From Bacillota bacterium (GTDB lineage Bacteria; Bacillota_I; Bacilli_A; Acholeplasmatales; Acholeplasmataceae), in assembly GCA_027620815.1 (NCBI GenBank), contig JAQCDH010000030.1, positions 1-8,744 of the forward strand: DNA of 8,744 bases. The letters run 5' to 3'. The notes under the pieces are model-generated. The model did no database searches. It was given only the letters and a program-made list of their open reading frames with translations, and was not told where the DNA came from. This document shows, piece after piece, positions 1-5,793 of the stretch. The position numbers and the translations under genes were made by a program. Each line of letters opens with the position of its first letter. The first letter of the stretch is position 1.

Positions 1-448
1 TAAGAATAATCATTGAAATTGATAACGATGCTGTAATGAATATGCCATAGATGACATAATCTTTTTTTGTGATGATTTGTGTCTCAGCAGGAACCTCTAC
101 AAGATAAGGTTTTTGATCTTTTTTTGTGATTTTTGCTGCGAGATAAAATCCTAAAATAATGGACATGGATGCAATCACTGCAATCATATCTCCTATTAAA
201 TGTTCAGGAATAAATCCTTTAAATGTTAATCTTACAAATGATCTAAGTACAATCACGATCATAGTATCTTTGTATCCAAGCGTAACGAGTGCTACTAAAA
301 TTGCAACTTCACTAAAATCAAGTCTCAAAAATGATGAAAATGGCCCGCTTAAAACAAACCACGGAATTTCAAATAAACCTAAAACGATTGAAATTGCTGC
401 AAGCGCAACAATATAAACGACTCTTTTCAAGTTGAGATATGAATTCAT
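1..448 (-). CDS. ECF transporter S component, RibU-like (partial, C-terminus beyond left edge)
   Basis: This reading frame stays open from an ATG at 446-448 to the left edge, giving 149 residues. It is very hydrophobic, with likely membrane segments near residues 10-28, 46-58, 60-74, 84-105 and 130-149. The stretch LRLDFSEVAILVALVTLG (41-58) resembles the conserved 'DFS' region of ECF S components of the riboflavin (RibU) type, and a GDMIA segment follows at 86-90. Such proteins bind a vitamin in the membrane and work with the shared EcfT/EcfA module, which is not in this window. The start is supported by a GAGGGA site five or so bases upstream and by a good promoter further up. A lysine-rich loop at about 106-130 carries ITKKD twice. 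No FMN riboswitch fits in the roughly 28-base predicted leader. Family call is fairly secure; the substrate is a guess. Confidence 0.75.
   Translation of the reverse strand, partial: MNSYLNLKRVVYIVALAAISIVLGLFEIPWFVLSGPFSSFLRLDFSEVAILVALVTLGYKDTMIVIVLRSFVRLTFKGFIPEHLIGDMIAVIASMSIILGFYLAAKITKKDQKPYLVEVPAETQIITKKDYVIYGIFITASLSISMIIL
59..130 (-). repeat. Pair of 15-bp direct repeats inside the S-component gene
   Basis: The 15-mer ATCTTTTTTTGTGAT occurs at 59-73 and again at 116-130, 57 bases apart. On the coding strand both copies read in the same frame and encode ITKKD (residues 107-111 and 126-130). Each contains a run of seven A. Recombination or slippage between copies would remove 19 codons without breaking the frame. 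It may simply reflect a repeated lysine-rich loop. Confidence 0.7.
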
Positions 449-482
449 GATTCCCTCATCATTATCGTGTTTTCTTACTTAA

Positions 483-510
483 ATTATAGCATGCATTCAC
501 TTGATTTCAA
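483..510 (-). promoter_or_regulatory. Sigma-A promoter for the S-component gene
   Basis: On the minus strand a -35 TTGAAA (505-510) is followed after 16 bases by an extended -10, TGC-TATAAT (TATAAT at 483-488). The predicted start of transcription is near 476, leaving a leader of about 28 bases before the ATG at 446-448. This is the best-matching promoter in the window. Confidence 0.7.
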
Positions 511-513
511 CAT

Positions 514-527
514 TGAAAACGTTTTAA
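514..527. promoter_or_regulatory. cre-like (CcpA/LacI-family) operator candidate
   Basis: TGAAAACGTTTTAA matches the classical catabolite-responsive element consensus TGWAANCGNTNWCA at every position except one (C replaced by A near the end). It holds a perfect 10-bp palindrome, AAAACGTTTT, at 516-525. It lies between the two divergent promoters, upstream of both -35 boxes; its centre is about 52 bases upstream of the predicted gpmI start. In Firmicutes, cre sites upstream of -35 are associated with activation of glycolytic or overflow genes. The match is seen in the sequence; regulation is inferred, and it is unknown whether the organism has CcpA. Confidence 0.4.
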
Positions 528-537
528 CATGGATTGT

Positions 538-566
538 TTTAAAAAACATTATAGGCAGTGTATAAT
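538..566 (+). promoter_or_regulatory. Predicted promoter for gpmI-amidase
   Basis: A perfect -10 TATAAT lies at 561-566. At 17-base spacing the -35 position (538-543) reads TTTAAA, a 4-of-6 match. The predicted transcript start is about 573, only two bases before the ribosome binding site at 575-580. The -10 is convincing; the -35 is weak, which would fit an activated promoter. Confidence 0.55.
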
Positions 567-574
567 ACTTGTGT

Positions 575-580
575 AGGAGG
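575..580 (+). promoter_or_regulatory. Ribosome binding site that fixes the gpmI start
   Basis: AGGAGG sits seven bases before the ATG at 588. An upstream in-frame GTG at 558 would start inside the -10 box and lacks a ribosome binding site, so ATG 588 is the start. Confidence 0.85.
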
Positions 581-587
581 CATACTA

Positions 588-2108
588 ATGAAAAAAACAG
601 TTGCATTAATTATTTTAGATGGTTATGGGCTCTCTGATGAAATTACAGGGAATGCTGTAAAGCAAGCACATACACCTTTTTTAGATGAATTATTTACAAA
701 ATATCCAAATAACACGTTAAAAACAAGTGGAGAAGCTGTAGGCTTACCTGAAGGACAAATGGGAAACAGTGAAGTAGGACATTTAAATTTAGGCGCAGGT
801 CGCGTTGTCTATCAATCACTTACTCGTATCAATAAAAGCATTAAAGATGGTGATTTTTACACGAATCAAGCTTTTTTGGATGCTTTTACACATGCGAAAA
901 GTAATCACGGAAAAGTCCATGTCTTTGGACTTGTTAGTGATGGTGGCGTTCATTCATATCCAACTCACATCAAAGCATTATTTTCATTAAAAAAAGATCA
1001 TGATGTACCGATGTATCTACATGCATTCATGGATGGTAGAGACACACCTCCTCACGCTGGAAAAAGTTATCTAAAAGATTTAATCGAGGAAGGTATCCAA
1101 GTTTCAACTGTATCGGGTCGTTACTATGCCATGGATCGTGATAATAACTGGTCTAGAATTCAAAAGTCTGTGGATGCCATGACACAATTACAAGGGGATG
1201 TTTATACAAATGCTCTAGACGGTATTCAAGCATCTTATGATGCAGGGATCACAGATGAATTTATTCTACCTTTTATCGTGGATCAAAAAGGACAAATTAC
1301 AGATGGTGATGCGATTATTTTTGCAAACTTTAGACCTGATAGAGCCATCAGAATTGCGACAGCTTTTTCAAATCCAGATGGTGTCTCACATTACTTAAGT
1401 GAAGGAAAACCTCTTTTAGATACATCTTTTATACCTTCAAATTTATTTTTTGTTTCAATGATGCATTATGCTGAAACAGTAAAAGGACCGATTGCTTATC
1501 CGTTACAAACCCTTGATGATATTTATGGCGAAGTCATTGAAAAGCAACGCATGACACAAGTAAGACTTGCTGAAACAGAAAAATATCCACATGTGACATT
1601 TTTCTTTGATGGTGGCAAAGAACAAAGTTTTTCAGGCTCAACAAGACTTCTTGTTCAATCTCCTAAAGTTGCAACTTATAATTTAAAACCTGAAATGAGT
1701 GCGTTTGAAGTTAAAGACAAAGCAGTTGATGCGATATTATCTGGTCAATATGACACCATGATTTTAAACTTTGCAAATCCAGATATGGTTGGTCATACAG
1801 GTTCTTTAGAAGCAACCATAAAAGCCGTTGAAGCTGTTGATCAATGTACAAAAGAAGTCGTTGACGCACTTCAAAAAAATGGTGGCATTGCAATCGTATT
1901 AGCAGATCATGGGAATGCTGAAAAAATGATCAGTGAGGATGGCAGTGCGCATACTGCTCATACAACCAATGATGTTCCAGTTGCCATTACTTCATTTGAC
2001 TATGCTTTAAATCATGGGGCACTTTGTGATGTTGCACCAACATTATTAGAATTATTACATATTGAAAAACCAGTATTAATGACTGGTGTATCCTTAATAA
2101 AAAAATGA
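588..2108 (+). CDS. gpmI: 2,3-bisphosphoglycerate-independent phosphoglycerate mutase
   Basis: This cytosolic glycolytic enzyme interconverts 3- and 2-phosphoglycerate through a phosphoserine intermediate and needs two metal ions, usually Mn2+. The 506-residue product has the family's usual length. Visible landmarks are LDGYG with metal ligand D11, GQMGNSEVGHLNLGAGR with the nucleophilic S61, SDGGVHS with H122, DGRDTPP (149-155), NFRPDRA (247-253), the metal-site motif NPDMVGHTG with D399 and H403, ADHGNAE with D440 and H441, and a late H458 in AHTAHTTND. All expected catalytic positions are present. In many Firmicutes gpmI sits in a gap-pgk-tpi-eno cluster; here it instead leads a two-gene unit with an amidase, and its TGA stop overlaps that gene's ATG. 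A cre-like site upstream suggests carbon-source control. Identification is secure. Confidence 0.97.
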   Translation: MKKTVALIILDGYGLSDEITGNAVKQAHTPFLDELFTKYPNNTLKTSGEAVGLPEGQMGNSEVGHLNLGAGRVVYQSLTRINKSIKDGDFYTNQAFLDAFTHAKSNHGKVHVFGLVSDGGVHSYPTHIKALFSLKKDHDVPMYLHAFMDGRDTPPHAGKSYLKDLIEEGIQVSTVSGRYYAMDRDNNWSRIQKSVDAMTQLQGDVYTNALDGIQASYDAGITDEFILPFIVDQKGQITDGDAIIFANFRPDRAIRIATAFSNPDGVSHYLSEGKPLLDTSFIPSNLFFVSMMHYAETVKGPIAYPLQTLDDIYGEVIEKQRMTQVRLAETEKYPHVTFFFDGGKEQSFSGSTRLLVQSPKVATYNLKPEMSAFEVKDKAVDAILSGQYDTMILNFANPDMVGHTGSLEATIKAVEAVDQCTKEVVDALQKNGGIAIVLADHGNAEKMISEDGSAHTAHTTNDVPVAITSFDYALNHGALCDVAPTLLELLHIEKPVLMTGVSLIKK

Positions 2109-3436
2109 AAACACTACATGACTATATTCAAGCATTACATCTTGGAGAGACAACATCTGTAGAAATTGTCTCTCATTTTTTACATGAAATTCAAATGAAA
2201 GATGTTTATTATAATAGTGTCGCTTCAATAAATCCAAATGCTATAGAGGAAGCGAAAAGACTCGATGCACTTCGTTTAGATGGTATCATCTTGTCTCAGT
2301 TACATGGCATGCCCATTTTAATTAAAGATAACATTGATGTTGTCGGGATGCCTAATACAGCGAATGCATTTATTCTTAAAGATTATTATCCTAAGAAAGA
2401 TGCTCCGATCATTAAAACATTAAAAGATGCAGGTTGCATTATTTTAGGAAAAGCCAATTTATCTGAATGGGCCTATTTCATGAGTGACCAAAAGATGCCA
2501 TCAGGATATGGCTCACTTCATGGTCAAGTCATTCACCCATTTGATTCTAAAATCGATCCCCTAGGTTCTTCTACTGGGTCTGCAGTTGCAGTTGCAGCAT
2601 CCATGATTCCAATGGCGATTGGAACTGAAACGAATGGCTCCATTATTGCACCATGTTATCAAAATCAAATTGTAGGACTTCGTCCAACATTCGGACAACT
2701 TTCAAATGCAGGTATCATTCCAATTAGCCCTACACAAGACACAGCAGGTCCAATGGCAAAAACAGTGTATGATTTAAGTTTATTATATGATGTCTTAACA
2801 AATCAAAATATAACTGCTGAACTTTCTCATCATGAAAAAATCTATCGTGTTGGCATCCTTAATCTTAATTCGTTTCCGAACAAAAAAGAAGATATAGCAG
2901 TCCTAGATGCCTTTCAAAATATCTTAAAAGAACATGGACATGACGTCCTACATCTCGATCTTCCTTACACACCCGTATCCAATAGCGAAACTTTATTTTA
3001 TGAATTTAAATCAAGTTTAAATCAATATTTAAAAAATGCTGAACATCGAGTCGCAACATCACTTCAAGCAATCATTGACTATAACGAAACAAATAAAGAA
3101 AGACTTTTAAGATATGGTCAAACATTATTAATTAAATCTGAAAAAACATCAGGTGACTTAAATGATCCTCATTATTTAGAATTAAGAGATCAATTACTAG
3201 AAAAAGCTTCAATTTTTGATCAATTACTCACGCAACATCATTGTGATGCACTTGTTTCTACACATTGGTTGCCGGAATCTCCAATTTTTGGTCAACCATC
3301 ACTTGTTTATCCAATGACTAAAGATTATAGTAAACCTTTAAAAAGTCTTGTTTTCATTGGTAAAAAGCATGATGAAAAAACATTATTAAAACTAGGTTAT
3401 ATGTTAGAACTTACAAAAAAAGAAGTTAATTTATAA
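2105..3436 (+). CDS. Amidase-signature family hydrolase
   Basis: This is a 443-residue amidase-signature enzyme; the family cleaves amide bonds with a Ser-cisSer-Lys triad. The triad is visible: K74 in ILIKDN, S155 in DPLGSSTGSAVAVAASM, and nucleophile S179 in GTETNGSI, followed by IVGLRPTFG (189-197). The nucleophile loop has N where many relatives have G or D, and the length is somewhat below the usual 460-500. There is no signal peptide, so it should be cytosolic. It is not a convincing GatA: no gatB or gatC neighbours are seen and the C-terminal half diverges, with a pattern (EFKSSLNQYL, IIDYNE) more like stand-alone or peptide amidases. The substrate is unknown. Its ATG overlaps the gpmI stop as ATGA and has no clear ribosome binding site, so translation is probably coupled. 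Its last codons lie in a bidirectional terminator. Confidence 0.85.
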   Translation: MKTLHDYIQALHLGETTSVEIVSHFLHEIQMKDVYYNSVASINPNAIEEAKRLDALRLDGIILSQLHGMPILIKDNIDVVGMPNTANAFILKDYYPKKDAPIIKTLKDAGCIILGKANLSEWAYFMSDQKMPSGYGSLHGQVIHPFDSKIDPLGSSTGSAVAVAASMIPMAIGTETNGSIIAPCYQNQIVGLRPTFGQLSNAGIIPISPTQDTAGPMAKTVYDLSLLYDVLTNQNITAELSHHEKIYRVGILNLNSFPNKKEDIAVLDAFQNILKEHGHDVLHLDLPYTPVSNSETLFYEFKSSLNQYLKNAEHRVATSLQAIIDYNETNKERLLRYGQTLLIKSEKTSGDLNDPHYLELRDQLLEKASIFDQLLTQHHCDALVSTHWLPESPIFGQPSLVYPMTKDYSKPLKSLVFIGKKHDEKTLLKLGYMLELTKKEVNL

Positions 3437-3449
3437 CTTCTTTTTTTTT
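3415..3449. terminator. Bidirectional intrinsic terminator overlapping two stop codons
   Basis: A 14-bp perfect stem (3415-3428 pairing with 3434-3447) encloses a five-base loop. The core is GAAGTTA/TAACTTC, flanked by seven A on the left and nine T (3441-3449) on the right, so it can terminate transcription in both directions. The amidase stop TAA (3434-3436) lies in the right arm, and the stop of the facing hydrolase (TTA at 3426-3428 on the plus strand) lies in the left arm, directly opposite. Confidence 0.85.
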
Positions 3450-4235
3450 ATCTAATATCCATGTAACAACATCATTAAGACATTTCTCTTTATCTAAATC
3501 GTTAAAAATTTCATGATAAGCAGCTGGATATATCACGAGAGATTTATCTTTTGAAGGTATTTTTTCAAACATAGTTTCACTCATCAGCTTAGGAACAATT
3601 TTATCATCTTCTCCGTGTAAAATAAGTGAGGGTAGTTGATGTTTTTGAATGTTTTTCTTAAGATATCTAACGCCTAACACCATCGTTTGCCCAATGAGTG
3701 ATCCATACATCTTTTTTAAATTGAGTGGATCATTAATATAATCCTTTTCAACACTTGGAATTCGTGATAATTTTTCATCTGCAAAATTTGTCTTAACGCT
3801 ATACCATCCTAATATTTTAGGTCCGATGATACGAATTGGCAGTACATCTTTAATAAATCCTGTTGTCGCAGCTGAGGATATAATACCATCCACATCTTGA
3901 TGCGTCACCGCATACATATGAGTAATTAACCCGCCTAAGCTATGTCCTAAAACAAACACTTGATCTTTAGGATATGTTTTTTTAACATGATTTACAATTT
4001 GATGAACATCTTCAATGATAAGTTTATAATCTTTAAGTTTGCCTCTTTCGCCTGCACTTTGACCATGTCCTCTTAAATCAAATGTAAAACTAGAAATATC
4101 ATGCTCATAAAAAAATTGCATCATCTCTTCATAACGTCCACTATGTTCAGCAATTCCATGAATGATAATGACCGTTTGATTACCTTTTAAAGCTCTTTTT
4201 TCTCTTGTGAAAAGTAAAGTTTGATTGATTAACAT
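3426..4235 (-). CDS. Alpha/beta hydrolase, monoacylglycerol lipase / lysophospholipase-like
   Basis: This 269-residue serine hydrolase has the typical length of the monoacylglycerol lipase group. HGIAEHSGRY (26-35) matches that group's oxyanion/N-terminal signature; DLRGHGQSAG follows at 53-62. The nucleophile elbow GHSLGG (97-102) gives S99. The acid is probably D211 in LHGEDDKIV and the base H241 in AAYHEIFND. No signal peptide or membrane anchor is seen, so it probably acts in the cytosol or at the inner membrane face on acylglycerols, lysolipids or other esters; the substrate is inferred only from the family. The ATG at 4233-4235 follows AAGGGAAG with about eight bases of spacing. A weak promoter (TTCATA, 17 bases, TAATAT; 4250-4278 on the minus strand) is possible but not convincing. 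It is divergent from gcvT and convergent, with an 11-bp overlap, with the amidase. Confidence 0.87.
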   Translation of the reverse strand: MLINQTLLFTREKRALKGNQTVIIIHGIAEHSGRYEEMMQFFYEHDISSFTFDLRGHGQSAGERGKLKDYKLIIEDVHQIVNHVKKTYPKDQVFVLGHSLGGLITHMYAVTHQDVDGIISSAATTGFIKDVLPIRIIGPKILGWYSVKTNFADEKLSRIPSVEKDYINDPLNLKKMYGSLIGQTMVLGVRYLKKNIQKHQLPSLILHGEDDKIVPKLMSETMFEKIPSKDKSLVIYPAAYHEIFNDLDKEKCLNDVVTWILDKKKEVIN

Positions 4236-4300
4236 GAGTCACTTCCCTTATATTAAATATTTTACTCTATTTTATGAAAAAAGTCTGTATAAATAGATGC

Positions 4301-4314
4301 TTTAATCGATTAAA
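4301..4314. promoter_or_regulatory. Perfect 14-bp palindrome upstream of gcvT, operator candidate
   Basis: TTTAATCGATTAAA reads identically on both strands and ends five bases before the -10 box of the gcv promoter. A protein bound here would cover the spacer and part of the -35 position, as a repressor would. The inner ten bases, TAATCGATTA, recur in the terminator at the end of the same operon. No regulator is encoded in the window, so function is inferred from position and symmetry. Confidence 0.4.
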
Positions 4315-4319
4315 AATAG

Positions 4320-4325
4320 TATAAT
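4320..4325 (+). promoter_or_regulatory. -10 box of the gcv operon promoter
   Basis: A perfect TATAAT is found here, but no good -35 exists at 15-18 bases upstream; the 16-base position reads TGCTTT. The predicted transcript start (about 4332) falls at the ribosome binding site. A weaker alternative, TATAAA at 4288-4293, would place the palindrome at 4301-4314 in the leader. Confidence 0.45.
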
Positions 4326-4330
4326 ATCTA

Positions 4331-4337
4331 AAAGGAG
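4331..4337 (+). promoter_or_regulatory. Ribosome binding site that fixes the gcvT start
   Basis: AAAGGAG ends seven bases before the ATG at 4345. An in-frame TTG at 4339 is only one base from the site and is therefore too close to be the start. Confidence 0.8.
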
Positions 4338-4344
4338 TTTGACA

Positions 4345-5421
4345 ATGAAAACCACCTCATTACATCAACATCATATTGACTTACACGCCAAGATGGTTGA
4401 CTTTGGAGGATTCGATATGCCACTTTATTATTCTAATATCACACCAGAACATTTAGCAGTACGTCAGCATGTTGGAATGTTTGATGTTTCTCATATGGGT
4501 GAAATTTTAATAACAGGGTTAGATGCACTTCTTCTGGTAAACACCCTTGTCTCGAATATAATTACAGATAATACTCAAAAAGTGACCTACGCACTCCTTT
4601 GTAACAACGAAGGTAACATCATTGATGATTTACTTGTCTATGTGTTTGATACACAAAAAATATTGCTTGTTGTAAATGCGAGTAATATTGAAAAAGATTT
4701 TCAATGGATCGTTTCTCAAAAAGGTCATGAAGATGTTGAAATCAAAAATTTATCTGATACCTATAGTCAAATTGCAATACAAGGGCCACTTGCTCATGAC
4801 ATTTGTATAAAAATGATCGACATGTCTCAACATTCTCTTAAATTTATGGAATATGTTGTCACACCGTATTTAGATAGTTATGTCATTTTGTCTAGAACAG
4901 GTTATACTGGTGAAGACGGCTATGAAATTTACGGGAAACACAACCTTATTACATCTTTATGGGAAAAAGCAATGACATTAGGTGTAACACCATGTGGATT
5001 AGGTTGTAGAGACACCTTACGTTTTGAGGCAAGTCTCCCTTTATATGGACATGAATTATCGGATTCAATCAATCCTATAGAAGCAGGTTTAAATTTTGCT
5101 GTCAAATCTGAAAAGTTTATTGGTTCTGAAAAGATTCACCAATCTCAAGGAGCGCTCACTAAAAAACTAGTTGGTATAAAAATGTTGGAAAAAGGCATAC
5201 CAAGAGCTGATTATCTTCTTTTTAAAGGTGAAAAAGAAATTGGATTTATTACAACAGGATACTTGCTTCCAACCCAAACAACTGGACTTGCACTCGCTTA
5301 TGTCACCATTGATGAGGCTTATTTATTAAATGAGATAGATGTTGATATACGTGGTAAGAAATTAAAATGTCAAATCGTGAAAAAAGTATTTATGAAAAAG
5401 AACTATAAAAAAGGGGAATAA
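4345..5421 (+). CDS. gcvT: Aminomethyltransferase (glycine cleavage system T protein)
   Basis: The T protein takes the aminomethyl group from lipoyl-H protein and, with tetrahydrofolate, yields 5,10-methylene-tetrahydrofolate and ammonia. The 358-residue product matches family length (about 360-370). Hallmarks include MVDFGGFDMPLYY near the N-terminus (17-29), MFDVSHMGE (45-53), the conserved acidic pair D94-D95 in NIIDDLLVY which contains the folate-site aspartate, IAIQGP (143-148), SRTGYTGEDGYEIY, and GLGCRDTLRFEASLPLYGHEL split across the folate-binding core. It is the first gene of the gcv operon and is followed after one base by gcvH. The 109-base upstream gap and very short predicted leader leave no room for a glycine riboswitch, which often precedes gcvT in Firmicutes. 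Identification is secure. Confidence 0.96.
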   Translation: MKTTSLHQHHIDLHAKMVDFGGFDMPLYYSNITPEHLAVRQHVGMFDVSHMGEILITGLDALLLVNTLVSNIITDNTQKVTYALLCNNEGNIIDDLLVYVFDTQKILLVVNASNIEKDFQWIVSQKGHEDVEIKNLSDTYSQIAIQGPLAHDICIKMIDMSQHSLKFMEYVVTPYLDSYVILSRTGYTGEDGYEIYGKHNLITSLWEKAMTLGVTPCGLGCRDTLRFEASLPLYGHELSDSINPIEAGLNFAVKSEKFIGSEKIHQSQGALTKKLVGIKMLEKGIPRADYLLFKGEKEIGFITTGYLLPTQTTGLALAYVTIDEAYLLNEIDVDIRGKKLKCQIVKKVFMKKNYKKGE

Positions 5422-5422
5422 T

Positions 5423-5785
5423 ATGGGAACAAAGTGGTATTCATCATCAGATGAATGGATTTTAGTAGAAGTTGATCAAGTTTCAGTAGGCATCACACAA
5501 TATGCAGCAGACCAACTTGGCGACATCGTATTTATCGATTTACCCAGTATTGGACAGCGTATTGAAAAAGAAGGTATTTTTGGTGCGGTAGAATCAGTGA
5601 AAGCCGCAGCCGATCTATATGCGCCATTATCAGGTGAAGTGACTTCTGTCAACCAAGCATTGCTCGATACACCAGAATTATTAAATCAAGATCCAGAACA
5701 TACATTTATTATGACGCTTAAAATCGATCAATTAGATATTGATGGACTCATGGATGAATCGACTTATTTAGCTTCTAAAAAGTAG
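5423..5785 (+). CDS. gcvH: Glycine cleavage system H protein (lipoyl carrier)
   Basis: The H protein carries the aminomethyl intermediate on a lipoylated lysine among the P, T and L proteins. The product has 120 residues, slightly short of the usual 125-130. The lipoyl site is K60 in VESVKAAADLYAP, followed by LSGEVTSVN (69-77); the start of the fold, VGITQYAADQLGDIVFIDLP, is also typical. Two departures are visible: the usual HEW near the N-terminus is DEW (10-12), and the C-terminal Gly-Trp segment usually found after NxDP is replaced by EHTFIMTLKI. The lipoyl lysine and surroundings are intact, so it should be functional. It begins one base after the gcvT stop, with AAGGGG about six bases before the ATG. 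Its place between gcvT and gcvPA rules out a stray lipoyl-domain protein. Confidence 0.96.
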   Translation: MGTKWYSSSDEWILVEVDQVSVGITQYAADQLGDIVFIDLPSIGQRIEKEGIFGAVESVKAAADLYAPLSGEVTSVNQALLDTPELLNQDPEHTFIMTLKIDQLDIDGLMDESTYLASKK

Positions 5786-5789
5786 GTGA
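5784..5789 (+). promoter_or_regulatory. Ribosome binding site favouring the second ATG of gcvPA
   Basis: AGGTGA starts inside the gcvH stop codon. Two ATGs follow in tandem at 5791 and 5794; the first is one base from the site, the second four. The second gives an N-terminus beginning MHKYFPQT, which fits the MHxY start common in this family. Confidence 0.6.
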
Positions 5790-5793
5790 AATG

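Noticed and set aside
159..416. Plus-strand open frame of 85 codons
   Set aside because: It lies antisense to the ECF S-component gene, has no ribosome binding site, and its low-complexity Ser/Thr/Ile-rich protein resembles no family. The minus-strand frame explains the region.
449..587. FMN riboswitch upstream of the RibU-like gene
   Set aside because: The predicted leader is about 28 bases and none of the conserved RFN-element sequence is visible.
2106..2108. TGA read as tryptophan (Mycoplasma code)
   Set aside because: Read-through of the gpmI or gcvPA TGA gives only extensions out of frame with the following genes. TGG is used for tryptophan and full-length family proteins end at these TGA codons.
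4236..4344. Glycine riboswitch upstream of gcvT
   Set aside because: The gap is 109 bases and must also hold the divergent hydrolase signals; no tandem aptamer-like structure was recognised, and the likely promoter leaves a leader of about 13 bases.
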